From NCBI GenBank assembly GCA_007026445.1, contig VDMD01000169.1, positions 1 through 42,931 on the forward strand: a stretch of 42,931 bases of DNA. Reading direction: 5' to 3'. Below the pieces are notes generated by a model. The model was not told the origin of the DNA and ran no database searches. It saw nothing but the letters and a program-made list of their open reading frames with translations. How positions within the stretch are numbered: the stretch's first letter is position 1; each line of letters starts with the position of its first letter. The translations under genes were made by a program, and so were the position numbers. The stretch comes from Schizophyllum amplum. Lineage: Eukaryota > Basidiomycota > Agaricomycetes > Agaricales > Schizophyllaceae. This document shows positions 18,534-29,868 of the stretch, piece by piece.

Positions 18534-21206
18534 ATGACCGACCCTGCTGTGTCGAACGAGCAGGAGGGCGAAACCCATCTGTATACCATACACCGTGAGT
18601 GCGAGTGGTGTCAAACTCGGCGATTCGCGACTGATCAACTGGCTTTGCAGATATTCCCGGCAATGACTGTCTGCCAGAAATCCTCAAGGAGGGACTGTCA
18701 TTTCCCGGATCCCAACGCAAGATCACGTTCGGGCGAGCGTATCGACAGCTGTACGCTACGTTCACGGTCGATGGGGTGCGGAAGGACTGCAAGTTGGAGG
18801 AGACGGTGCAGTTGGATTTGTATGTTCCTCTGATGATTTGAGATCGCTTCGTTAATCACCACATGCAGTACCGCAACTGCTGCTTCTATCCTCCATATCC
18901 ACTTGTATGCGACACGCAGGACCCGCGACGACTTGTGCATCGCGGAGAAGGAGTACAGGCTCGCTCACTTTTTGGCCTCTGGCGACGCTGTTGCCGGTAC
19001 GTACCCGTCCACAGCCTAGATATACACTGGCTGAGTACCGACAGTCAGTCTCGATTTCTGCGACCAGCACTCCGATGATCCGCCTTCTCTCACATTGCAA
19101 GTGACGGTGGACGAGGCTCCGCTGCCTCCTTCGATGGCCATACTATCGGCCAAGTGGAAGACTCTGGAAGAACACGTGCGACGCGTGGCCAAGATCGGTG
19201 CTGTGGTAGCGGAGGTATGTCCCATTGCCCGTTGTCGGGTGTAATTGTGTTGAACTTCTTCTAGATCAACCCCATCTCTAAAGCTGTCTTCGCTTTTCTC
19301 AACCTCGGACTCGACGTGCGCCGCTGGTTGACTAGGTCAGAAATTGACTGACGTAGAACAGGAACTGGCCAAGAGACGCCAATATGCTGAAGCCGTTATC
19401 TCGCTCGTGGAGGAGATGAGCGACGCTATTGACATTGTTCTCCGTTTGGCTGCTTCGAAGTTCAAAAATCAGGAAGTCGAACAGCAGAAGGCTCGCGACG
19501 CTTTGATGCTGGAGCTATACAGTGCTCTGTCCTTCATACACTCCCTATCTGCAGCCAGTTCCGGTACGCCTCCACGGCAGCGATCATGCGCTCTATGCCT
19601 GATATATATTCACAGTTCATCGCTTGCGAACCGCGGTCAACAGCCAGGTTGAAGAGCTCCGGAAGCGTCTGCGGACGTGCGTACACAACATTGACAGTGG
19701 TGGGATTCACGACATGCAAACGGCAATCTACAGAGTAGAGATAAAGATAGGTGAGTGAATACGATTCCTTCGCCATATCGTTCCACGAAATACCACCCAG
19801 ATCAGCAAAATGCTCTGTCCCAGCTACCCGTTGCGAAAGACGTGGAGGCCGGGACGACCAAGAGCTGCATCGATGGAACTCGGACAGAATTATTGCGTGC
19901 CATCTCCGAATGGGCGTTCCTGCCCGGACAGCAGCGGGGATTCATCTTGTACGGAGCCGCTGGCAAGGGCAAATCGGCGGTCGCTCACACCACAGCCATG
20001 CAGTTGAGAGAAGCAGGGATCGGAGCAGCCACGCCGTTCTTCGCCTTTGACAGAAACAACAGGGACCGTGTAGCGCATCAACTCTTTCCCACGTTAGCTT
20101 TCCAGCTTGCGCGCTACAACCAGAAGTACTGCGACAGCTTATGCAACCGCAAACTACACGACCTCTCCACTCTCGATGTCGCGGATCAGCGAAAGACCTT
20201 GGTAAACTCTCTGCGCGACGACTGCGGCACAACACTACCTATCATCTTCATTATCGACGCGCTTGACGAGTGCCCTGTGTCGTCCGCGACCGGAAAACGC
20301 AGCATCCTGCTGCAGGAGCTCTGGAAGTGCATGAGGGACGACAGTCTTCCCCCCAACGTTCGTTTTCTCGTCACCTGCCGTTACGATGACACGGACATCC
20401 GTGACTACCTCGAACATCACTCGGATGCGGCCTCCATTCGCCTCATGTCCATCGACGATGTAGCAGGCACGGAGGAAGATATCCGCCTATATGTCAATTA
20501 TCAACTGGCCAACCGCGGGCTTGCCAAGCTCGTCGACGAGGTGGTCACGGCCGCGCAAACTCTCTTCGAGTGTGCTGCAGTCCTCTGCCGGGAGCTGACG
20601 AGGGAGAACGACCCGGCGGACGCCACACCCCGCGAGCACCTGATCTCGCAGGTCATGAAAGCACCCGGCAAGAGGCTATACGCGACGTATCGGCTTATAC
20701 TACAATCGCACTTCAAGAATCCGTGGACTCGAGACCTTTATCGGCGCGTTCTCACTTGGGTCCTGCTTGTGCAGAGTCCTCAACCGCGTGGTGTATTTCT
20801 CGACATCGCCAAGGTCTTGCTAGACAATAGCATTGGTAGTGTGCTCAACGGCCTGTCGTCCCTACTCATGGGAACACTCGGCGATCATGCTCTCGTCGTG
20901 CGGCCTCTGCACACGTCCTTCCGCGACTTCGTGCTGGATACGGAGGCTAGCGAGGAATTCGCTATTGTTCTTGGTCCAGATGCACATCAGGAACTCGCGG
21001 ACGCGTGCTTTCGCATCATGACTGACGCTGAGCGCGGGCTGCGATTCAACATCTGCCAGCTCCCAACCTCGTTTGCGCTCAACGAGGACATCGACGACCT
21101 CGTGCAACGCGTGAATGACAACATATCACCGGCACTGCAGTACTCGTGTTACGCAGCCGCCGGCCATCTTAACTCAAGTGCACGTGCAACTTCAGGTGAT
21201 GGATAA
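18534..21206 (+). CDS. C2-like/NACHT NLR-type protein, 773 aa
   Basis: Eight exons join in frame: 18534-18594, 18651-18819, 18869-18996, 19045-19214, 19265-19315, 19362-19563, 19616-19750, 19801-21206 (2322 nt; introns 46-56 nt). Residues about 40-170 form beta-rich sequence like a C2 or C2-related sandwich (ATFTVDGVRKDCKLEETVQL). About 190-300 is helical with heptad character (QELAKRR, VNSQVEELRKRLR). The NACHT NTPase follows: Walker A GAAGKGKS at about 357-364, Walker B IIFIIDALDE at about 452-461, and a conserved CRYDD arginine segment about 45 residues later. Fungal NACHT proteins act as nucleotide-switched receptors in non-self recognition; usual WD40, ankyrin or TPR sensor repeats are absent here. 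The natural continuation (VMDKLYEDLKIS...FLFWLEACS) lies in the +1 frame to 21459, so a 1-nt insertion near 21177 may have shortened the protein by about 90 residues. Confidence 0.85.
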
Positions 21207-21459
21207 ACTGTACGAGGACCTGAAAATCTCACGAACCCTTACAGACCCGTGCAACATCGACCACAACATCCAACACAGGGTTACGCTTTTCCTTAGAAAG
21301 AAATTTCTGTTTTGGCTGGAGGCATGCAGCTGCATGGGAATGCGCAGTGTACCAACCACCGAAATACGGCAATTCCATGAGTGGACAATCGTGAGCTTGG
21401 CTTGCAATAGCTCTAATCAACAAGAAGGAATTGACTGTCATTGGTGGGTTAGGAACTAA
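21207..21459 (+). pseudogene. Frame-shifted C-terminal extension of the NACHT gene
   Basis: In the frame one base ahead of the main exon, sequence from about 21178 to 21459 reads as a helical continuation (QVMDKLYEDLK, FLRKKFLFWLEACS) of the kind that follows NACHT modules in basidiomycete proteins. No intron of workable size links the two frames: GT-AG pairs there are 18-50 nt and either too short or out of phase. Dropping one A in TCAAGTG at about 21177 restores continuity. It is either a true disabling insertion or a sequence error. Confidence 0.6.
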
Positions 21460-22380
21460 TCCACCGTTTTATCATCGCCGCCCCCAAGGATTTTGGGTGC
21501 ATTTTTTGGGCCGCATCTAACCGGTGTGATCGCCGGATTTTTTGGATCAATCACCGATCCTGCGGGCGACAGGTTGCTGCTTCCGTTCAAATTCGATAAT
21601 ACTGTAGTGACTAGCAGTGCGCGTACTTCTGCAAAAAATGAACTGCATACTCGCCGAACTGTAGATGCTACGAGGCTCTCATTTTTTCGTGACGTGTCCA
21701 AAATTCCGCGCCGAGTCGGACGCCGAGCGCGGCATTCCGGCAACTTGTCATCTACTTTGCGTACACGAAACGTCGACAGCGTCTTCATCGACGTTCTGCG
21801 CGACTTATGCAGGATTGAGGGGTGATATCATTGAGGTCAGAGCCTAGATGCTATCTGCACTTTACTAGATCCTGCTAGGCTGCCGACGAGGCAACTTAGA
21901 GAATTCAGTATCACGCATTGTGCAACAGTCAACATCTCGGCATTTCGGCATTTGCGTGAGCAATGCTCGTAAGTATGACCGCCATCCAACTGCCATCCGA
22001 TCTTTGGTCCCTCGCGTTTTTCTCACTACGCAGTGCAACGGTAACAAGGGTCGGTCGAACGAGAACAGTGTTGTCAAGTTCGCCGGTGGCTGGGGGATCT
22101 AGTTAGTGGACGGCTTTCGCCGGGAATACAGGGACGTTACGTACATTGATTGGCCAGACGTGATGTCATCGTGCGTTACGCGCGTGTGATGATGGTGACA
22201 TTATGTAACACTGCTGCCTTTCTTCCTTGTCGTCGAGGCAGGCGTTCGGCCTTGGGTGATGCTCGTTGTCGGAGAACCTGTATTGTTCTTTGGCTTGCGC
22301 ATCTGCCTTCTAGACCAATATCCCCTGCATAGCGTGTATTACTTCGTAGGATGAGAAATTTATGCCCTACCTTTTTCGCC
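21460..22380. other. No gene recognised
   Basis: Short open frames only (for example 21493-21825, plus), with no domain, no convincing intron chain and no repeat matched elsewhere in the window. Confidence 0.4.
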
Positions 22381-22383
22381 AAA

Positions 22384-22948
22384 ATGCAGGTTCCAGTACT
22401 CCCCGGTTTGCCATGCATACTGTCGATGCTGCATGACAGTCCTCGGACTGTTTACGCGCACTCCTCGGCGTCTGTGCGCGACCCGTCTGTTGTTTTGCGA
22501 ACGGCTGGTATGGATAGATAGCCGCACTTCAGGGTCCTGCGAAGGTCTTGGACACTGCATACTCGCTGCTGGACAGCTTCACGGACGGGATGGTGAGGTC
22601 AATGCCAACATTACTCGCCGGATTATCCCTCACGTCAGCCACACCATCGACAAGGACCGGATCGTCTACATCGCTTGTCAGAAGCCACTGTCTTTCGGTC
22701 GCAGTTCTGCTGTTGGGGTATTATTTGGGAGGACGCTCTACGTTGTCATCTTCGAAGATCATCGCAATGTCGAGTTGGCTCAGCCCATTCGTTTATCGGG
22801 GTCAGAGACTTCCAGGTACATGCATCTTGTGATATCAGCGGAAGAGCGTCTGGCGTGCATCATCGACCTCGCGTGCCTTGTGGTTGTTGTGCAGTGGGCG
22901 TGCGGTCTACTACCACATGGTCGTCTCCCATCCGAGCTCAATATATAG
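22384..22948 (+). CDS. Uncharacterised ORF
   Basis: A plus frame at 22433-22948 (171 codons) is open and natural-looking in its centre (HTIDKDRIVYIACQKPLSF, VLFGRTLYVVIFEDHRNVEL). A second plus frame over 22535-22830 is also open and closes in a Leu/Ser-rich stretch, so the true frame is unsure. An in-frame ATG at 22384 with a 25-nt GT-AG segment at about 22508 hints at splicing, but that intron would be unusually short. No family is recognised. Confidence 0.3.
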
Positions 22949-23168
22949 TATGGGGCCTCGAAATGACATTTTCAGGTCATACTCGAGCGACTGCTGGAAT
23001 TCGTTCATATTGCACTTCGCTTGTATTACGACAAGTGGCGAAATTCAGAAGAGAACACCTGTATATTTAGGTGCAAATGCACTATAATGTCGCTGTTTTC
23101 AGCCTGTTATCTCAGAGAGCGTTGTGACTATCGATGTATACACTTCGACTCGTCGAGACGCAGTCTTC
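22949..23168. other. Spacer with no gene seen
   Basis: AT-richer sequence between two convergent reading frames. It should hold 3' ends of both; no clear AATAAA was found. Confidence 0.35.
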
Positions 23169-23901
23169 TCATACGTACACGCTGTCCCATGTATCTATGT
23201 TGATTTCCTGTATGCCGTGTACCAATACGTATCGCTGAACTACGGTCAAGGATGGAACGGCCTCTTTGAGCATCGCGTGAAGGTCGGACTTCTCCCAGCG
23301 AGATACAATGATGAAGGCACCCATCCCATGAAATCCTGCATTTGCTAAGACGACTGACAATGCGGAGAGGTCATGCGCAAGTGATGCGAGAAAGGTATGG
23401 GTGGGAGAGCGCCATACGCTTGGTCGTGAATCCAAAGCAACCTGTATGGTATCGTAAGTTGAGTCGAGATGGGTGCATGAGATGAGCAAGATGACGGGCA
23501 CAGAACGATGCTGGAGGCACGCGAGGGGGGATGTGATTGCTGTGTAACGAGAGACAGAGTCGAAAGCGGTTATGTCGTACCTTCAGGTGGCTCTTGTGCA
23601 AAACCCCGTCTGTACTGCTGTCCTTTATGCCGCGTATGAGGGCAAATCGTTCAACGGCAGTGATGCGGGGATAGTGATGCTGCCAATATGCGTGAAGAAC
23701 GTCCTGCGGAACCGACTTCATGGAAAGCACGGCTTGTGCGCTTGATAGTCCCGACGATTCCAGGTATGTGGTACGCGGTGATAGGTCAAAGTCCACGTTG
23801 GCAAGAAAGGAGTGACGGAATTGAGCTGCTCCTCGTCGAGAGGCGCGCTCATGATCTAGTTCCACCAAGCGCTCCCGCAGCGTTGCGACGTCGTAGTCCA
23901 T
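23169..23901 (-). CDS. Protein with two SAM-like helical modules, ~197 aa
   Basis: Exon 1 23901-23581 and exon 2 23441-23169 are both phase 0. The 139-nt gap begins GTACGA and ends CATACAG; it may hide a further small exon. The two exons encode diverged copies of one module of about 65 residues. Module 1 has HSFLA...YLESSGLSSAQAVLSM..DVLHAYWQHHYPRITAVERFALIRGI; module 2 has HTFLA...LANAGFHGMGAFIIVS..DLHAMLKEAVPSLTVVQRYVLVHGI. The spacing (short helix, loop with Gly, DLH helix, final TxxxRxxLxxGI helix) is like a SAM or death-fold type interaction domain, which is inference. It is likely an adaptor for protein-protein contact. One exon per module suggests exon duplication. Confidence 0.6.
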
Positions 23902-24276
23902 GTCAGAGTACCAGAGTAACGAATGACTCGCTCGCGCTTTTGTATTGTTCCTTGCACGTGAGCAAATAAATGCTTTTTTCTCAATTTAGTATGATTGCTT
24001 GCACTTAATCAGTGGACAGTGGTGGGCTTGCGGGCGTGCATGGCACGGACCGCTTCCCGTTCTTCTTATTCTTCTCTCACGCTGTATGAACGGAGGGTTG
24101 GCGTCGGCGGTACGTATGTGCCGACGCTCAACGGGGAAGGCCTCCGCGTGTTCAAGTTACCGCATGTGTTGCGCATTACAATGTTATTGTTTGTCTGTGT
24201 CTGTTGTTCAACACCTGGCAGAGCACGGATTGTGATTGCCTGTTTTCGGCGCCGCGCTTGTTGTTGCTCTTTCATC
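23902..24276. other. Divergent intergenic region
   Basis: It separates the minus-strand gene starting at 23901 from the plus-strand gene starting at 24277 and so must hold both promoters. A minus-strand frame at 24066-24278 looks incidental. Confidence 0.4.
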
Positions 24277-25050
24277 ATGTCGTTACCGGAAGGTCTCGCT
24301 TTTGGTCCGGACGTACTGGTGAAGTCCTTTGTAAGCCTTCACAAACTAGCGTTGACGCATTTCTAGGCATTCGTAAACGGCTTGCTGTCCGCAAAAGACG
24401 CGGAAATTCAAGCGCTGAAGGCCGAGGCGGTCAGTGCTGGCAATGCAAGCGCGCAGGCTGCGCAAGACGCCGCGAGCTCCCAAAAAGCAATCGAGGCTCT
24501 TCGCGCACACCGCGATAACTTGAAGATTGCGATGAAGGAGACGGGAAAGCAACTTCGCGCTGCTCAGAGTTCCAATCGTCGTACCGTGAGTGTCTTGAAG
24601 GACGTCATCGTGTGTTGGGTGAGCTTTGCAATTTTTTGGTCATCTCGAGACTGACGTATGCAGAGGGACCGCCCGAAGGACCTGCCTCGTTGCGAGTCAT
24701 GTAAGGGGGTCGGGTTGGTGAGGGTCTATCCCTGTGATCATATTGTTTGTGGACAACCTAGTTGTCTTGACAGTGATTGCTCGGACTGTCTTCACCCTTT
24801 GGACTGCCCGAGGCCGGAGTACTGCTCTTGTCATGTATCGTGGGGAGGCTGCCACGCTGTTACGTCGGAGAACGGCAACTCGAAGTGCCAGGCAGAGGTG
24901 ACGGGGTACAGGCTACTCAACACGTTCAACGGCAGTGTGGCGCTGGAAGCCGTTGCTTCGGTGAGCTCTGTCTTACAGATAGCGGACGCACATGTCGAAA
25001 ACTTCTTGGAGGGGGGCGGTGATGTATCATCTAGCTGTATGTCTGAATGA
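24277..25050 (+). CDS. Coiled-coil plus RING-like cysteine cluster protein, ~230 aa
   Basis: Exons 24277-24330, 24367-24618 and 24664-25050 (introns 36 and 45 nt). By analogy with the paralogue at 26087, exon 2 may instead end at 24609. N-terminal MSLPEGLAFG. Residues about 19-100 form a coiled coil (LSAKDAEIQALKAEA, ALRAHRDNLKIAMKETGKQL). The third exon has C112-x2-C115-x10-C126-x-H128-x2-C131-x4-C136-x4-C141-x2-C144. This resembles a short RING: first pair, C-x-H, and final pair are present, though spacing is unusual. RING proteins often act as E3 ubiquitin ligases; activity here is inferred and a structural zinc fold is equally possible. It belongs to a local family with 26087-26711 and 29163-29403. 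Confidence 0.6.
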
Positions 25051-26086
25051 ATGTACGCAAGGACTTGTGCTTGTTTATCATCATGTAATCGTCGCTGCTG
25101 CTTGTGGAGCTTCTGGACTCAGTTCCGCCGCATTTCAGGCGCAAGTACCCTGTTGGATCAGTACGGGCGCTTCGGAGATCTTGTATCAGCCGCTCAGATG
25201 CTGGTGTCGCGGACGTGCTTCGTCGATACTTCTGTCTAACCTTCTTCCCACCATGACGTAAGGTCCCTGGGAGGCAACTGCATTGCAAGTTCTGGTCTGT
25301 CCGTGTATAGCATGGGACGGACTCCATATGGAACGGAGTGTAAGCGATTGTGCATGTCAGCAACGGCGCTCTTTATGCTCGGACCTGCGTACTTGGCGCG
25401 CGTGTGGATCATGCATATTTTGGTGGCGTCCGCTTCGAATGTGCGTTGTAAAGATCTGTGCTTTCGCGTAGGGGTGTCGCGAGCCCGTCGCTGTCATTAG
25501 CTGGCTACGCGCTTTCGTCAAAGTTCCGCATTTACATTTTGCTGACTGGCCATTGCTGATCGTTCTGCTCGTTTACATGGACATTTACGTACGAACTCGA
25601 CAGGAGTATGTGCGCTGTTTTCGACAGAGCCACACCGTCCTCGACTAAGGGCAGTTCATTGATTGTTTAGTCTATCAGTATTTCAGGTCATCTGTTTGAT
25701 GCCTTCGCAGATCAATTATGGTGCCTGTCAGCTTACGTCTGGCGCAGTGCTTGACGAGCTCATGGTTTCCTTCGTGCAGTCACAATAGCTCGCGAATGAT
25801 CTGTGAGTGAGCGTCGTAACTCCTCCGCCGTCCTGTTGGAACTATTGTGGGGTCTTTGTTTCAAACAACATCGTTGACGCTTATGAATGGTCGGAGTCTA
25901 TGTGCTCGCCTATCATGCATATGACGCGCCTTAGTGTAATGTATGATTTAGGCAATTCCTTTTCTACTTGGAATCGCTGTCATCGACCACGTTCATCTGG
26001 TGCTTATTTGTGCTTTCGGTCGTTCGTCATATATATACAGGAGAAGGTGTTACCACCTTGGCTACATTTTCCCTGCACTTGTCGAT
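25051..26086. other. Intergenic, no gene recognised
   Basis: Only short scattered frames. An AT-rich TATATATAC at about 26031-26039 lies about 50 nt before the ATG at 26087 and is a fair TATA box for the next gene. Confidence 0.45.
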
Positions 26087-26711
26087 ATGAGTGAACAGGG
26101 TAGGGGACACCTCTGTAATCGTGGCGGCTACCTCAGTGGGGGTGGAGTACGTCTGTCCTGGTACTGTATCTCTTGTCCTGTGTTGCTCACTTTTTATGAG
26201 TAGGGTGTTACTCCCTCTTACAACAGCCGGGTTAACCAGCTTCACTCTCGAGTCCGCGCTCTTGAGCAGGAACAGAAACTGTTCATCCATTGGAAACATC
26301 GTCTCATTGTGCTGCGCGAGAAGGTGGTCCCTGTGTTGGACGACATTGTTTGTTCTGCCTTCAGGGTTGGAGTTTCTGCTAATTTTTGCTCAGGTTGCTC
26401 GTGCGACTAAGGTGGAGTCATGCGCCTGTGGGAAACTCGGTGTTGGCGTGGCGGAGCCGTGCATGGAGCGCGTCTGCGTTCATTGTGTTCCCCCGACATG
26501 CCCCGCGTGTGGCGTGGCCGTTCTCAGTCGCAATGAGTTGTGTCGCGATCATCGTTTTAAACGCTGTCCTCATCGAGAGTGTCCGAAGGGAGGAGAAATA
26601 GTGTCAGTCAGTGCTAAGCGCATGCCAGAGTTTGATGGTGTTGCGTTCGCTGCTGGATCGAACGCGAGCCTGTTCAGCGAGTTGGCGTTGTTTCTAAAGG
26701 AAGTACGTTGA
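26087..26711 (+). CDS. Coiled-coil plus RING-like cysteine cluster protein, 173 aa
   Basis: Exons 26087-26146, 26204-26347 and 26394-26711, all phase 0 (introns 57 and 46 nt, the second with a TGCTAAT branch-like motif). After a Gly-rich start there is a short coiled coil (VNQLHSRVRALEQEQKL, LREKVVPVLDDI) that joins directly to the cysteine module CACG-x8-EPC-x4-C-x2-C-x4-C-x2-C, followed by additional Cys/His (LCRDHRFKRCPHREC). Order, exon phase and the VLxDI junction match the gene at 24277, so they are paralogues despite low identity. Zinc-binding E3-like or adaptor role is inferred from the RING-like pattern. Confidence 0.6.
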
Positions 26712-27320
26712 AGCTAGATGTAATTGTTGACATGATTCTCAATTTATGTGGTGTACGCTTCGAGTCTGTAGGTGGGGTTTTTTTTTTTCGCTCCGACGGT
26801 GTCCTTTTCATTTCTGGAAAGTCCAGGATAGCGTCGGCGCGGAGTGTCGGAACGGGCCGCGTCCCCATTTGGTTTTCTGCATTTGGATTCCGCATTGGGT
26901 TGTCTACATCGAGAAACCGCGTTCGGTTCACCGGATTCAGTTATCACGTGATATAATTTGCAATCTCGGTTTTGGCAACTGTGGAGTACGGTTTGTTCCA
27001 TCGCCTTCCTACTTGTCTGTGACTACGTTGTTGGATGAGGTCGTACTGATGGACGGAAAGAACCTGATTCTGCATATGTGCAGAGCATTGCCTGATCGCT
27101 TGGTAGGCTATGTTTAATGCCAACTGACTCTTCGGAGTCAAATTGCTTCGTTATGCAATACGCCTGTTCAGGTTTTGTTCCTTTTCTAGGGTGCGGAACG
27201 GGTAGTGAAGTCAGGCTCTTATCTTCTTCCCGATATTTAGTCTTGTATGGCCTTTTAAAAAAATATAAATGCATCAGGAACGTCCCAACTTTTGTCCTTC
27301 GTCGTTACGGTTTTCTCGAC
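26712..27320. other. Intergenic with TATA box for the next gene
   Basis: Nothing was recognised over 26712-27250 beyond a poly-T run at about 26778. A TATAAAT at about 27264 lies 57 nt upstream of the ATG at 27321. Confidence 0.45.
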
Positions 27321-28682
27321 ATGCCTCGGATGAGTACGACTGCTGCGCCGTGGACGTTGTAAGCCGTTACATGTACTCGAAGGCAATTGCTAATATTTTA
27401 CATAGGGGCGACCTCCATGACCAACTTTTTTCGTACATGTCGGACGTAGAGCTCGCGCGCATGTCTCTGACTTGCGTAGAGCTGCACGAAGCCGTCGTTG
27501 CGTACTTCGAACGGGCGTACGATCTTACGCGAGCGCTCGAAAAGTACATGCCGGCGGATTTTATCGGTCCGTTTCGGAGTATGCAACACGCATCTGGAGC
27601 AGTCATCTCCGGCTCCTTCGCGTTGAAGTTCATGGGCCGCCTTAACTTCTCGGAGGGCGATCTGGATCTCTACGTGCCTCACGAAAAACGCAGTCGTCGT
27701 CGCAGCATTCCTGGAGTCTCTCGGCTATTCGTACTCACCTCGCTCAGCGCAGGAGAAGAACTTCGAGCTTGCGGCGACTATTCTCCAACCCGCACCGCCA
27801 TCGAACGAAGAGGAAGCCGGTTATAGATCAGGCAGTCCGTACCGGTCGACTATCGACGCATTCACTTTTATGCGCGACGGTGTCAAGGTCCAGATCATGA
27901 CTTGCCGGTACGGCGTCGTCAAGGCTGTACTGGGCTTTCATAGCAGTGCGTTCAGGCATTATATTGTTGGGTCTTGAGTTGATTTGGTGCAGCGGCGGTC
28001 ATGAACATCATTACCTGTGACAGTGGATACTCTCTTTACCCGCGCGAGACATTCGAGAACAAGCGGACCCTGGCGTCTTACAGCCCGTCTCTGCATGGGA
28101 TTGCCTTAGCCAAGTACGAGCGCAGGGGATGGCTCATCGTACTTGACCCTGTGCATACGGAGGTCATTAATCCTCGTAAAGAGTTTGGCCGTCTCTTCCG
28201 ATACGTTGGAGACGACATGACCAGAGTCGTGCCTATTCCCAAAGTGTACGTTTTCTCTTGAAAAAGGAACCGTTGAAAAATCAACTGATTATTCGTCAGA
28301 GTGCCTTGTGGAAAGAGTCACGATGCGGTCAAGTGGAACTCGTGGAACTTGACTTATCGTCACCATCAGGATCGCACGACTGGTGTCTCCATTCGGCAGG
28401 CATCCTTCACCAGTGAGCCGCTTGGCGATCAGTCATTCGAGGACAACCATCCCGGCAGTGGGCGTTACGTGTTCGCCTTCCATCATATGAAGAACATGTA
28501 TCGCAAGGCGGTGACGCGACTGAAAAAGAATGGTTCGCAGCCGTACGTGATGATCTACATGTATATTGTTGTGCTCTTAACGTCGAACTAGGTGGCGTCG
28601 TTCCTTTGCGGAGTTGGCCGCGAAAGAGACTTGCGATCGAATGATGCCTATTTTTTACGAGTCGGCGTTGTTACTTGATTGA
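27321..28682 (+). pseudogene. F-box-like/nucleotidyltransferase-fold protein, one frame break
   Basis: Exons 27321-27358, 27406-27945, 27993-28245, 28300-28542, 28592-28682 (introns 47-54 nt). The sum is 1165 nt, one over a multiple of three: the A5 run at 27684-27688 needs one A fewer to keep HENAVVVAAFLESLGY in frame. Residues about 14-50 (DLHDQLFSYMSDVELARMSL) look like a short F-box. G82-S83 with D98-L-D100-L matches the minimal hG[GS]...[DE]h[DE]h signature of nucleotidyltransferase folds, and later segments (AVMNIIT, EFGRLFRYVGDDM, WNSWNLTYR) are shared with the minus-strand paralogue at 35748. About 387 aa if in frame. Nucleotide transfer is unproven; the third catalytic carboxylate is not identified. 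It is either a recent pseudogene or carries a 1-base sequence error. Confidence 0.65.
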
Positions 28683-29162
28683 TACGCGTTGATGTATGGT
28701 TGGTGTAACGCATCTTACTTGCTTGCATCCACGTGTATTTGTCGTGCATGCAAAACGTCTACCACATTCGGCCCTCTGTATACCATCTGATGGGCCCGAA
28801 CAGTTATATATAACTGATTTCCCGGACCGCGAAGTACATGTGAGCTCGATGCTGAAGACCGTGCGTTGAAGCGGTTGGCTCTCCTGACGATTCACGGGTC
28901 AGTAATTCGCTGGTGATGCCGAAGTAGCCGCATTTCGCGCTCAACTTTGAGACTCAAATTCTTTGCTTCAGACTCAGTCGTCCTGATATCGCAAGGTCGC
29001 CATCTCATGTCGTATTTGCTGGGGCAAAATGGTCGCTTGTATGTGGAGTGGCGGGGTCTGTCTTGGTAGTTTTATTGTCAGGATGCGGCACTCTCTCGTG
29101 TCCGCCGCAGCGGTGAGTCCTTGCAAGATAGTATCAGCTCGCTGTACTCTCACATCAGGCCA
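28683..29162. other. Intergenic, no gene recognised
   Basis: No supported frame. A possible exon end with donor GTGAGT near 29112 precedes the next fragment, but no coiled-coil region comparable to the other two RING-like genes could be read. Confidence 0.4.
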
Positions 29163-29403
29163 ATAACGCGTCACAATAATGTTCACGGTGTCCTTGTCTT
29201 GCAGGCACCGGTTCCAAACAACTCGTGAAAGGGCAGTTTGCAGGTGTGGACTACCTCATACGGGACTCGCTCAGCCCTGCGGGTGTCCTATCTGCGATAA
29301 GTGCCTTCCTCACGTGTGCTGCGAGTGTCACACGGATGCGTCTTATGGTGTGCGCTCGCCAAATGTCTGTAGAGGTCAACTCTTTTCGCCCTGTTCATGA
29401 TGT
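29163..29403 (+). pseudogene. RING-like exon fragment, third member of the family
   Basis: After an acceptor (CTTGTCTTGCAG, about 29205) the frame reads a cysteine module V-C-R-C-G-L-x6-Q-P-C-G-C-P-I-C-x2-C-x4-C-x2-C, closely parallel to CACG...EPC...C-x2-C...C-x2-C at 26394-26711. It stops at about 29400. No matching coiled-coil exon or start codon is evident upstream, so it is probably a partial gene copy. Confidence 0.5.
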
Positions 29404-29868
29404 AGTGACTGTCCGGACGTTCATTCTACATTGCCGAGAGGCTTTGAGCCCGCTGAGTGGAGGACGTGGAGGATGTCCATCGACCCGTCGTGTCTAGCGT
29501 TTATTTGGTTGATAGTGACGCACGACGGATCAGTTGTAGAATGGGCGGGCTGTGGAACGCGCTGGATAGAGGTAGACTTTGTAGAGAGTGGCATGCAATG
29601 TACTGGATTCCTGATTATCCTTCAGTGGAGTCGGTGATATGGTGCCGTATCAATCCATGACTACCATGTTTTGGCGGTCTATTTGTTACGGCCTAAAAGT
29701 AGTGCTTTTCGTCAGTGGTAGTCTCATCTCATAACAATGCGGGAATGAGTATACAATGGCATTCGCTGGTGTCGCTCGGCGTGACGAGTCTGTGACGTGA
29801 CTCGTTTTGATGTTGATGTAAGGGGTCTTTCGTTGGATCTGCATTTCTGCTGTCACTCTGTTTCTATC
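29404..29868. other. Intergenic, no gene recognised
   Basis: Short overlapping plus frames only; none has a recognisable motif. Confidence 0.4.

Noticed and set aside
26746..27117. 123-codon plus frame with Trp/Phe-rich sequence
   Set aside because: It overlaps comparable frames on the other strand and shows no domain, homologue or intron support within the window.
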